DNA from: Marinobacter shengliensis | Lineage (GTDB): Bacteria > Pseudomonadota > Gammaproteobacteria > Pseudomonadales > Oleiphilaceae | Assembly (NCBI RefSeq): GCF_003007715.1 | Contig: NZ_PXNO01000027.1 | Coordinates: 868,001-932,000, forward strand | Direction of reading: 5' to 3' | DNA: 64,000 nt | Shown here: one piece after another, positions 34,729-42,300 of the stretch | How the letters are laid out: each line of letters starts with the position of its first letter | How positions within the stretch are numbered: the first letter of the stretch is position 1 | Made by a program: the position numbers and the translations under genes | Notes under the pieces: generated by a model | What the model was told of the DNA's origin: nothing | What the model saw: the letters and a program-made list of their open reading frames with translations, nothing else | The model's database searches: none

Positions 34729-35739
34729 CTATCCTTCTGAGAATGTATATGGCTCTTTGGTGATGCGATTCTTTTGCCCGGAATCCCTGTGCACCGTCCG
34801 GACTTCACCCTCCGGACTCCTGAATACCGTGCTGACCATATTAACGACACGATTATCGTAGGTAATCCGTGAAACAACTTCAAAAAAACGGGTTTGCAAG
34901 GTCAGCCCGGTGGTTTTCAGGCCCATACCGGAAAACTCTGGCAAGGCGAGGAAATCCTGCAAATTCTCAAACCGCTCTTCTTCTCTCTTAGCCAGAACTG
35001 ACTCTGCCTGAGCTTCCGTCATGTCATCGTGCAACGACATCAACACCTCACCAGTGGCGGTATTCACGTTGATCCCGATACCACTGACCGGCAGCGTACT
35101 GACATGGGGCCTGAGCGCCACATAGATCTCCTCAGTCATCCCATCGATCAGGCGTAATTCGGTGATTGACACAAACGGCTGATTGGCCGCCCGATACGCC
35201 GGCTCCGCTATCAAGTACTGGCCATCTTCGGCGCCATAGGCACTGATCGTCTGGTCATCTGCATCAATCCAGTCAATTAGTGCGTCGACTGACACAGCGG
35301 TAATGCCGAGAGCCCGGAACAGCCGCACCAGTCTGTCGCGGGTCAAAGGGTCCACCTGGCCGTTCGGGGTGACCAGGTCGTTGAGATTGATGCGCCCTGC
35401 CAGGTCGTCTATCTGAACTTCCGCCACACCGTTGTCGTCCAGTGGCAGGATGGCGGCATATTGAGCCCAGAATTCATCGGGGCTGTCCACCATCACGCCA
35501 TCTTCCCGGTCCTGCTCGAAATCGCGTACCAGAATGCGGCGGGCGAACTCCTCGGCGCCCAGAGCGATGCTGTGTCCCTGCTGCTGCGCCAGGTAATGCC
35601 CGGCCTTGAATACCTGAACACTTTGTTGCCTGCTCATGCCGGTGGCCAGCATCACCACCAGCGCCATGGCCAGCAGCACCATGATCAGCGCTACGCCCTG
35701 CTGTCCGGACGGCTTACTCCTGACTGGTTGCCGCTTCAT
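34729..35739 (-). CDS. gspK: Type II secretion minor pseudopilin GspK
   Basis: 336 residues, the usual size of this largest minor pseudopilin. Type III-like leader MKRQPVRSKPSGQQG then GVALIMVLLAMALVVMLATGM; as expected for GspK, position +5 is not the usual glutamate. A Ca-binding/SAM-like body follows with LDDNGVAEVQIDDLAGRINLNDL. It caps the pseudopilus tip with GspI and GspJ. The start overlaps the gspJ stop (ATGA). Confidence 0.94.
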   Translation of the reverse strand: MKRQPVRSKPSGQQGVALIMVLLAMALVVMLATGMSRQQSVQVFKAGHYLAQQQGHSIALGAEEFARRILVRDFEQDREDGVMVDSPDEFWAQYAAILPLDDNGVAEVQIDDLAGRINLNDLVTPNGQVDPLTRDRLVRLFRALGITAVSVDALIDWIDADDQTISAYGAEDGQYLIAEPAYRAANQPFVSITELRLIDGMTEEIYVALRPHVSTLPVSGIGINVNTATGEVLMSLHDDMTEAQAESVLAKREEERFENLQDFLALPEFSGMGLKTTGLTLQTRFFEVVSRITYDNRVVNMVSTVFRSPEGEVRTVHRDSGQKNRITKEPYTFSEG

Positions 35740-36497
35740 GTGCCGGCCCCTTGCTGGGTATCCTGAACTTCCTGAGATTCTTCTTCATCGGTATCCGAGT
35801 TGCCAGTTGCCTCCTGCTGCTGGTTAACCACGGCCTGTGCCTGGGCAAGGTCAAAGTCAGCCAGGGCAAAGGTTCTGACCAGTTCTCCGAACAGTTCATG
35901 CTCCAGAGTAATTTCAATGCCCCTCGGCATGGGCAGCACCGGCCTGGCACCGGGAGACAGGCTGGCGAGGTCCTGATCTGACGGCCAGTCATCCTGCCAG
36001 TTCAGTTGACTGTTCAGAAAGCGAATTTCAAGAGACACCACGTTGTCCAGTAACAGCAGATCCTGGCTATTGTCTTCCTGTCCCTGGTCAACCGTCGGCC
36101 AATAGCGGCGCCGAAGCTCGGTCCCGGTGTATTCCCAGGCAACCCGTTGCAGCCCACTACGCCTCAGGCCGAGGGGGTTTCGCCAGCCCTGGCGGGTTAA
36201 TACCAGTTCAAAGGCGTCCTCACGACTGCTGAGTGCAGGCCGGAAGTCGCCGTAGACGTCCCGAATCGGCCGGTTAACCAATTGGTTCAGGTCCCGCTCC
36301 AGCAATAACATGGTTTTCTGGAGGTTTTCGAACTCACCAGACACGTCGTTCACCCGGTCCCGCGCAGTCACCACGCCATTGATCACCTGCCAGACTCCGA
36401 GACCGATAACAGCGGTGATGGTCACCGCAATCAACACTTCCATCAGGGTAAAACCGGAACTGGTATGAAGACCTGAATAGCCTGAACGGGAGCGCAT
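35736..36497 (-). CDS. gspJ: Type II secretion minor pseudopilin GspJ
   Basis: 253 residues. Prepilin signal GFTLMEVLIAVTITAVIGLGVWQVI with the Glu5 needed for assembly. The body matches GspJ (FENLQKTMLLLERDLNQLVNRPIRDVYGD). The frame opens with a GTG at 36500; ATG 36497 is the likelier start and overlaps the gspI stop (TGATG). The C-terminal tail is rich in Gln/Glu/Ser and looks disordered. Part of the pseudopilus tip complex. Confidence 0.94.
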   Translation of the reverse strand: MRSRSGYSGLHTSSGFTLMEVLIAVTITAVIGLGVWQVINGVVTARDRVNDVSGEFENLQKTMLLLERDLNQLVNRPIRDVYGDFRPALSSREDAFELVLTRQGWRNPLGLRRSGLQRVAWEYTGTELRRRYWPTVDQGQEDNSQDLLLLDNVVSLEIRFLNSQLNWQDDWPSDQDLASLSPGARPVLPMPRGIEITLEHELFGELVRTFALADFDLAQAQAVVNQQQEATGNSDTDEEESQEVQDTQQGAGT

Positions 36498-36874
36498 CAC
36501 TTCTCCCCAAGAAATGCTGACAGGGTATGCACAGGAACCGGATCGCCCCCACTGTCAGTGTAGCGGGCAACGGTTACTTCCACCCGGCGCATGCTCGGCT
36601 CGGCGGTACCTTGAACAACCGTGGTGACCCGCCACCGGTACTGGCCGAAATCCTGATCATCGGAGTTTTCGGAAATGCCCGGCAACGCCTCTTGCAAACG
36701 GAGTTCGTTGATCCGGTTATCGGCCACCCAGCCGGCCAGGGTTTTATCGCGAACCCGTTCGTAGCTTGAAATGTATTGACTGCCTACCTCCGCCGCTGCA
36801 GTGGCTATCAAACCGAACACCAGCAAGGCAATCAGCACTTCAAGCAGAGTGAAACCTCCGGCGCGGTTTACCAT
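36497..36874 (-). CDS. gspI: Type II secretion minor pseudopilin GspI
   Basis: 125 residues. Short leader MVNRAGG, then FTLLEVLIALLVFGLIATAAAEVG with Glu5. The WVADNRINELRL segment is diagnostic for GspI. It starts tip-complex assembly. Overlaps gspH by 7 bases and gspJ by a TGATG junction. Confidence 0.94.
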   Translation of the reverse strand: MVNRAGGFTLLEVLIALLVFGLIATAAAEVGSQYISSYERVRDKTLAGWVADNRINELRLQEALPGISENSDDQDFGQYRWRVTTVVQGTAEPSMRRVEVTVARYTDSGGDPVPVHTLSAFLGEK

Positions 36875-37398
36875 GCCTCATCCTCACTACCCGGTTTGCG
36901 CCACTGGAGCGGGGATACACCGTCGGACTCGATCACGTGCATGTCGTCGGTGTTGCTGCCGATGGTGAACTCAAGAATAAAGGGTGTGGTTTCGCCACTG
37001 GAGAAAAACACCACGTCCGGGCGCAGACGATCTTCTGCCGAGGTCAGGCGGGGCGCGTCGTTTTCAATGTAATCAGTGAGGGTTAGCCATTCAGGCAAGG
37101 GCCTGGCACGGAACAGCCGCTCCCCGGACATCTTCCATTCACCGGTATCATCCTGATACGACACGAATCGATAGTTGTCGTCCTCGATTAAAAGCCCAAG
37201 CTCCAGATTGTTCAGGATTGCCTGTTCCGATGCGGTTTGCATCAGCAGGAACAGATCCTGAACGGTATTCTCCAACTCACGCTTCTGGGAACTTCCGGCC
37301 ATGTTGAACACCGCCAACGCGGCCAGAAGCCCGACAATAATCAGGACAACCAGAATTTCAATCAGCGTAAAACCGATTTGGTTCGCCCTGCGTTTCAC
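36868..37398 (-). CDS. gspH: Type II secretion minor pseudopilin GspH
   Basis: 176 residues. Leader MKRRANQIG then FTLIEILVVLIIVGLLAALAVFNM. The body has the ASEQAILNNLELGLLIEDDNYRFVSY segment of GspH. It begins with GTG, the only start that leaves an intact prepilin leader, with a GGGAA SD about ten bases upstream. It joins the pseudopilus body to its tip. Confidence 0.93.
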   Translation of the reverse strand: MKRRANQIGFTLIEILVVLIIVGLLAALAVFNMAGSSQKRELENTVQDLFLLMQTASEQAILNNLELGLLIEDDNYRFVSYQDDTGEWKMSGERLFRARPLPEWLTLTDYIENDAPRLTSAEDRLRPDVVFFSSGETTPFILEFTIGSNTDDMHVIESDGVSPLQWRKPGSEDEAW

Positions 37399-37404
37399 AA
37401 TCGA

Positions 37405-37851
37405 TCAGTTCCCGGTTTTCCAGACGCTGATATCGGCAGCATCGCCTTCACCACCTTCCTGACCGTCAGAGCCGAAGGAGTAAAGATCGTAGGGCCCCTC
37501 CGTTCCGGGGCTCACGTACTGATACTCGTTACCCCAGGGATCTTCCGGGACGCTTTTCAGGTAGCCGTCTGCGTTCCAGTTACGGGGTTCCGGTGATCCG
37601 CTGGGCCGGCGCACCAACGCTTCCAGACCTTGCTGGGTAGACGGGTAATGGCTGTTATCCAGGCGATAGAGGTCCAGGGCGTTAGCGATATTGCTGAGCT
37701 GGGTTTCGGCTACCGTCACCTTCGCCTGGTCGCTACGGCCCATAATGTTGGGCGCCACAATCGCTACCAACAAGCCAAGAATGACCATCACCACCATGAT
37801 TTCAATCAGCGTGAAGCCTTTGTTACGGGCCGGGTTCGGGTTCTGTTTCAT
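37405..37851 (-). CDS. gspG: Type II secretion major pseudopilin GspG
   Basis: 148 residues from the chosen ATG. Leader ending NKG, then FTLIEIMVVMVILGLLVAIVAPNIMG; the C-terminal part carries the calcium-site region (GNEYQYVSPGTEGPYDLYSFGSDGQEGGEGDAADISVW). It builds the pseudopilus shaft. Four in-frame ATGs lie at 37872, 37869, 37857 and 37851. The last gives a standard leader and best spacing from GGAA, but the upstream ones cannot be excluded. Confidence 0.95.
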   Translation of the reverse strand: MKQNPNPARNKGFTLIEIMVVMVILGLLVAIVAPNIMGRSDQAKVTVAETQLSNIANALDLYRLDNSHYPSTQQGLEALVRRPSGSPEPRNWNADGYLKSVPEDPWGNEYQYVSPGTEGPYDLYSFGSDGQEGGEGDAADISVWKTGN

Positions 37852-37911
37852 ACTCATTGTTCCACTCATCATTGACCTGGGTCTTGGGTTAATCCGTTTT
37901 CATGGCAGGCG

Positions 37912-39126
37912 TTAGCCCACGAGATTGCTCATGTTCAAAATGGGCAGCATGATCGCCAGTACGATGATCAGCACCACAACGCCCATCACCAGCAGCATCA
38001 ACGGCTCAAACAGGCCGACAATGGCTGCAATCTTCGACTGCAGGGTGTTTTCCTGCATCCGGGCAGTGCGCTCCAACATGCCGTCCAGCTCACCACTGGC
38101 CTCGCCACTGGCAATCATGTGCAACATCATTGGCGGAAAGTAGCCAGTCTGATCCAGCGACCGATGCAACGAGCCGCCCTCGCTGACTTTACGTGCCGCA
38201 TCTTTCAGCTCTTTACGCAGGTAGTCGTTAGACAGTACCTCACCGGCGATTTTCATGGCCTCCACCAGTGGCACACCACTGGTGGTCAAGATGCTCAGGG
38301 TGCTTGCATAGCGCGCCGTGTTCACACCCCGAACCATGCCCGAGAACAACGGAAGATGTAATAACTGCTTGTGGAATTTCATCCGGAACCCGGGTTTGTT
38401 CAGGGCAACCCGAAAACCAACCAGTGCCAACATCAACAGGATAAAGAGATAGACACCATAAGTGCCGAGAAATTCCGACACCGATAACATGGCCATGGTC
38501 AGCCCGGGCAAGTCCTGTCCTTGCCGGACAAACACCTCGATGATATCCGGCACCACGTAGGTCAGCAGGAAGACCACGATGGCGATAGCAACCACACTGA
38601 GAATGATCGGGTAGATCGCGGCCAGCTGGATTTTCTGCCGGGCTTCCTGACGGTTTTCGGTGTAGTCCGCCAGCCGGTTCAGTACCAGGTCCAGATGCCC
38701 GGCGTGTTCACCGGCAGCAACGGTGGAGCGATAAAGCCGGGGAAATGCTCTTGGAAACTCACCAAAACTGTCCGCCAGCGTGTAGCCTTCCATCACTTTG
38801 GCCCGAATCGCAATTAACATGCTACGGATGCGGGGCTTGGTGGATTGCTGGGCGGCTGCGCTGAGTGCCTGTTCGATGGGGATGCCTGACTGAATCAGGG
38901 TGGCCAGTTGGCGGGTTACCAGGGCAAGGTCCGCGGCACTCAGGGAACCTCGATTACTGAACGGGTTGGTTCGGGCCTGTTGTTTGTCAACGGCCGGTTC
39001 AACGGTCAGCGGGGTTAACCCTCTCTCCCGCAACTGCTGGCGCACAGCACGAGCAGCGTCTGCCTCCAGTACACCCTGCTTTTGCTTTCCCCGTTGGTCC
39101 AGCGCTTTGTAAACGTAGGCTGGCAT
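37912..39126 (-). CDS. gspF: Type II secretion inner-membrane platform protein GspF
   Basis: 404 residues. Two GspF-type cytoplasmic domains, with repeats of the LATLIQSGIPIEQALSA / LSILTTSGVPLVEAMKIAG type, and three membrane segments. It is the rotor-like core of the assembly platform, driven by GspE. Between gspE (3-base gap) and gspG (about 60 bases to the chosen start). Confidence 0.95.
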   Translation of the reverse strand: MPAYVYKALDQRGKQKQGVLEADAARAVRQQLRERGLTPLTVEPAVDKQQARTNPFSNRGSLSAADLALVTRQLATLIQSGIPIEQALSAAAQQSTKPRIRSMLIAIRAKVMEGYTLADSFGEFPRAFPRLYRSTVAAGEHAGHLDLVLNRLADYTENRQEARQKIQLAAIYPIILSVVAIAIVVFLLTYVVPDIIEVFVRQGQDLPGLTMAMLSVSEFLGTYGVYLFILLMLALVGFRVALNKPGFRMKFHKQLLHLPLFSGMVRGVNTARYASTLSILTTSGVPLVEAMKIAGEVLSNDYLRKELKDAARKVSEGGSLHRSLDQTGYFPPMMLHMIASGEASGELDGMLERTARMQENTLQSKIAAIVGLFEPLMLLVMGVVVLIIVLAIMLPILNMSNLVG

Positions 39127-39129
39127 GGA

Positions 39130-40671
39130 TTACTGGCTCCGGTGGGTAACGCGCAGAACTTCTTCCACGGTGGTCGTGCCTTCCAGGATCTTTTTGACCC
39201 CGTCCGCATGAATGCTCGGGCTACGAAGGCGAGCTGCTTTCTCCAGGTCCATCTCCCCTGCCCGTTTGTGAATCAGCGTGCTGATTTCTTCGGTAATTTC
39301 CACCACCTCATAGATACCAATACGCCCACGGTATCCCAGCTGGTTACAGTGTTCGCAGCCTTTGGCCCGATAGATGGTGGGCGGATTGGCCGGGTCCTGC
39401 TGAAGGAATTCGCAATGTTCTTCGGTCGGCGTATAGGGTTCGCGACAATGGGTACACAGCACCCGAACCAGGCGCTGGGCAACAATGCCCACCAGGCTTG
39501 AGGAGATCAGGAATGGCTCAATGCCCATATCCATCAAGCGGGTAATGGCACCTACGGCAGTATTGGTATGCAGGGTTGAAAGCACAAGGTGACCGGTCAA
39601 ACTGGCCTGAACGGCAATCTCCGCGGTTTCCAGATCCCGGATCTCACCAATCATGACCACATCCGGGTCCTGGCGCAGGATAGCCCGAAGCCCCCGGGCG
39701 AAGGTCATATCCACCTTGGTGTTGACCTGGGTCTGGCCGATACCGGGCAGGTTGTATTCGATGGGGTCTTCGACGGTCAGAATATTGCGGCTGCGATCGT
39801 TGATCTCCTGCAATGACGCGTACAGGGTGGTCGACTTACCGGAACCGGTCGGGCCGGTTACCAGCAAAATACCATAAGGCCGGTAGATGAGTTTGCGCAG
39901 AATCTTAAGGTCATTTCCCGCCATGCCCAACGATTCCAGACGAATGGTGCCCGCCTGTTTATCCAGCAAACGCAGCACCACTCGCTCGCCACTGGATGAC
40001 GGCATGGTGGACACCCGAATATCCACTTCCCGGCCGGCAACCCGGAGCGCAATACGGCCATCCTGGGGCACCCGCTTTTCAGCGATATCCAGTTTTGCCA
40101 TGACCTTGATGCGGGAAACCAGCAAAGGCGCCAGGGCCCTTTTGGGCTGAACCACCTCACGTAGCACGCCATCCACCCGGAAGCGCACCACCAGGTGTTT
40201 TTCATAGGTTTCGATATGAACGTCCGAAGCGTTGGTTTTCACTGCCTCGGTAAGAATGGCATTGATCAGGCGAATGATCGGGGCGTCGTCTTCCTGCTCC
40301 AGAAGATCTTCGGTCTCCGGCACAGAATCCGCCAGCGACGCCAGGTCCATGTCATCGCCAATACCCTCCACCATCTGCATGGCTTCGGCTGAATCATTCT
40401 GATAAGCAGCGTTCAGGGCCTGGTCAAAACGGTTTGCTTCAATTGTGGTAAAGCGGGCCCGACCACCACTGATCCGGTTTGCTTCAGCAAGTGCAGAGTG
40501 GGACGCACCCGGTCGCACCAGGATAATCGCTTCACCGTCTTCATTGCGGGTAAGAATGACACCGTTGCGCTTGGCAAAGGTGAACGGAAGACGGCCCAGC
40601 GGCGCATCCTGCGGCTGCATTTCAGTTTCGGTGGTCAAGGTCTTCCTCGTTGTTTCCGTCAGATCATTCAT
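39130..40671 (-). CDS. gspE: Type II secretion ATPase GspE
   Basis: 513 residues. N1E domain at about 1-110, then the catalytic core: Walker A GPTGSGKSTTLYASL, the Asp box with TVEDPIEYNLPGIGQ, Walker B DPDVVMIGEIRD, His box STLHTNTAVGAITRL, and the tetracysteine zinc motif CTHCREPY ... CEHCNQLGYRG. A cytoplasmic hexamer that powers pseudopilus assembly. First gene of the minus-strand run, divergent from gspC across 186 bp. The SD overlaps AGAAGA just before the ATG. Confidence 0.96.
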   Translation of the reverse strand: MNDLTETTRKTLTTETEMQPQDAPLGRLPFTFAKRNGVILTRNEDGEAIILVRPGASHSALAEANRISGGRARFTTIEANRFDQALNAAYQNDSAEAMQMVEGIGDDMDLASLADSVPETEDLLEQEDDAPIIRLINAILTEAVKTNASDVHIETYEKHLVVRFRVDGVLREVVQPKRALAPLLVSRIKVMAKLDIAEKRVPQDGRIALRVAGREVDIRVSTMPSSSGERVVLRLLDKQAGTIRLESLGMAGNDLKILRKLIYRPYGILLVTGPTGSGKSTTLYASLQEINDRSRNILTVEDPIEYNLPGIGQTQVNTKVDMTFARGLRAILRQDPDVVMIGEIRDLETAEIAVQASLTGHLVLSTLHTNTAVGAITRLMDMGIEPFLISSSLVGIVAQRLVRVLCTHCREPYTPTEEHCEFLQQDPANPPTIYRAKGCEHCNQLGYRGRIGIYEVVEITEEISTLIHKRAGEMDLEKAARLRSPSIHADGVKKILEGTTTVEEVLRVTHRSQ

Positions 40672-40857
40672 TATTCTTCTGGGACTTTCCGGCGCCGGAA
40701 AAATCCTTTAATTCTTTAGCCATACAAAGGCACTAAAAAAGGCTACCACAGGAATGGGAACCACTGAACAACTCTATACACTATACTGCCACTAATTCAT
40801 TTCAGTCTGATAACCTGTGAGCTTTTTACGCCTACGATCATTCATTCAGGAAACCCG
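40672..40857. promoter_or_regulatory. Divergent promoter region between gspE and gspC
   Basis: 186 bp, AT-rich in the middle. TATACT in the CTATACACTATACTGCC stretch near 40776-40790 is a plausible -10 for gspC, without a convincing -35. CAGGAAA serves as the gspC SD. No clear dyad for a regulator was found. Confidence 0.35.
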
Positions 40858-41523
40858 ATGCTCGCTCTTGATCAAAGGATACCATTGTTACTTGCGGTGA
40901 CTGCGGTTGTGGCCATGCTAGGGCTGACCACTTGGCAGGCATACCAGTTCTGGCAAAACGAGTCGCAGCGCACCCTGCCCCAGGTGCAGGTAGCAGGCAA
41001 TGGAACGGACACAACAAGACAGAACGTGCCAGAGGTACAGCTGGCAAACCTGACCCTGTTCGGTGCAGCCACGGACACCGGTGGCGCTGTGGAGGTGGAT
41101 ACCGAAAATCTGCCAGAAACCAACCTCAGGCTTTCGCTGCGCGGTGTGTTGGCTGCTGACGGCGAGTTCCCGGGCAGCGCGCTGATTGAAGATGACAAGG
41201 GCAAGACCGAAGCTTACCTGGTGGGCAACGAGCTTCCGGGCAACGCCAAGCTACGCACCGTGTTCCCTAACCGGGTCATTATCGAGCGCGCCGGCAAACT
41301 CGAAAACCTCTATTTTCCGGAGCTTGATGATCGCTCAGGCGTTTCTCTGGCCAGCAGCAATGCAGAAGCACTCGACCAGGAGATACAGCAACGGCAAACA
41401 CCGCAGCCTGCACAACGTGCATCATCCAGCGGCACGGCCACGCCAGCGGGCGAACAACAACGCAGAGAGGAGATCAGACAGCGACTGGAGCAGTTACGCC
41501 AACGGCTACAGAACAGTAATTGA
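40858..41523 (+). CDS. gspC: Type II secretion system protein GspC (XcpP-like, coiled-coil type)
   Basis: 221 residues, close to P. aeruginosa XcpP. One N-terminal membrane segment (LLLAVTAVVAMLGLTTWQAYQFW), a periplasmic HR domain (about 60-155: VQLANLTLFGAATD and LRLSLRGVLAADG, then VGNELPGNAKLRTVFPNRVIIERAGKLENLYFP), and a charged heptad-like tail (REEIRQRLEQLRQRL) where other GspC proteins have a PDZ domain. It links the inner platform to the GspD secretin. It diverges from gspE as xcpP does from xcpR, but no gspD follows; lapG begins 8 bases later. Confidence 0.9.
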   Translation: MLALDQRIPLLLAVTAVVAMLGLTTWQAYQFWQNESQRTLPQVQVAGNGTDTTRQNVPEVQLANLTLFGAATDTGGAVEVDTENLPETNLRLSLRGVLAADGEFPGSALIEDDKGKTEAYLVGNELPGNAKLRTVFPNRVIIERAGKLENLYFPELDDRSGVSLASSNAEALDQEIQQRQTPQPAQRASSSGTATPAGEQQRREEIRQRLEQLRQRLQNSN

Positions 41524-41531
41524 GGCCTGAT

Positions 41532-42191
41532 ATGGCAACGGCAACCTGGTCTGCACGTCGCCATTCCATCCTCATCCCCCTGGTATTTGCTTTTTCCCTG
41601 GCGGGCGCCATTGAACTCAGTGACCGGCTGATGACCTACGTGCTGAGTGAATTCGGCCAGGAAGCCCATCAAAGGCTGCAAGACTGGCAGCGGCTGCATC
41701 AATTGGCCCGTAATGCCCCGATAGACCGACAGCTTCGCCTGGTCAATTCGTTCTTCAATCGGATCCCTTTCGTCAGTGACATCCAGCATTGGGGTGAAGA
41801 AGACTACTGGGCCACGCCCGTAGAATTACTGACCACAAATGGTGGAGATTGCGAAGACTTCTCCATTGCCAAGTACCTGACACTCCGAGCCATGGGCGTT
41901 CCCGACGAAGAGCTGCGTATTGTCTATGTCAAAGCCCTGGAGCTGAACCAGGCCCACATGGTTCTGGCCTGGTACAAGACCCCGGACGCCGATCCGTTGA
42001 TCCTCGACAACCTGATAAACGACATTAAACCTGCCTCTCAAAGAACTGATCTAGAGCCCGTTTATAGCTTTAACGGTGAAGGCCTCTGGCTCAACCGTTC
42101 CACCGGGGAGCGGTCGAGGATTGGCGATGCTCAGAGGCTTGAGCACTGGCAGGACCTGAACAGACGGTTGACCGAGTCTCTACGACATTGA
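41532..42191 (+). CDS. LapG-type periplasmic cysteine protease (transglutaminase-like)
   Basis: 219 residues with an N-terminal export signal (HSILIPLVFAFSLAGAIE). The catalytic triad of the family is complete: Cys107 in GGDCEDFSIAKYL, His142 in NQAHMVLAW and Asp159 in LILDNLI. LapG cuts the N-terminus of large surface adhesins to release biofilm cells and is held by the c-di-GMP receptor LapD. lapD is normally the next gene but is absent here. A TTG at 41520 opens the frame; ATG 41532 is likelier, with a weak GAGG SD. Only 8 bases from gspC, so co-transcribed with it. Confidence 0.87.
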   Translation: MATATWSARRHSILIPLVFAFSLAGAIELSDRLMTYVLSEFGQEAHQRLQDWQRLHQLARNAPIDRQLRLVNSFFNRIPFVSDIQHWGEEDYWATPVELLTTNGGDCEDFSIAKYLTLRAMGVPDEELRIVYVKALELNQAHMVLAWYKTPDADPLILDNLINDIKPASQRTDLEPVYSFNGEGLWLNRSTGERSRIGDAQRLEHWQDLNRRLTESLRH

Positions 42192-42200
42192 TGTTGCACC

Positions 42201-42253
42201 TGGCGCCAAATGACAAAGCCAATGTCGCACTCTGCCACTGGGTTTTGGCGCCA
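42201..42253. promoter_or_regulatory. Perfect 10-bp inverted repeat (TGGCGCCAAA ... TTTGGCGCCA), candidate operator
   Basis: Arms at 42201-42210 and 42244-42253, 33 bases apart; each contains the self-palindrome TGGCGCCA. A possible -10 (TATAGA, 42258-42263) follows the second arm directly, and the first ATG of the flavoprotein operon is 47 bases further. The geometry suits a repressor that binds two palindromic sites. Position-based inference. Confidence 0.6.
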
Positions 42254-42300
42254 ACGCTATAGAATGCCGACACTTTTCATGAAATCGGGAGTTGTGGTCG

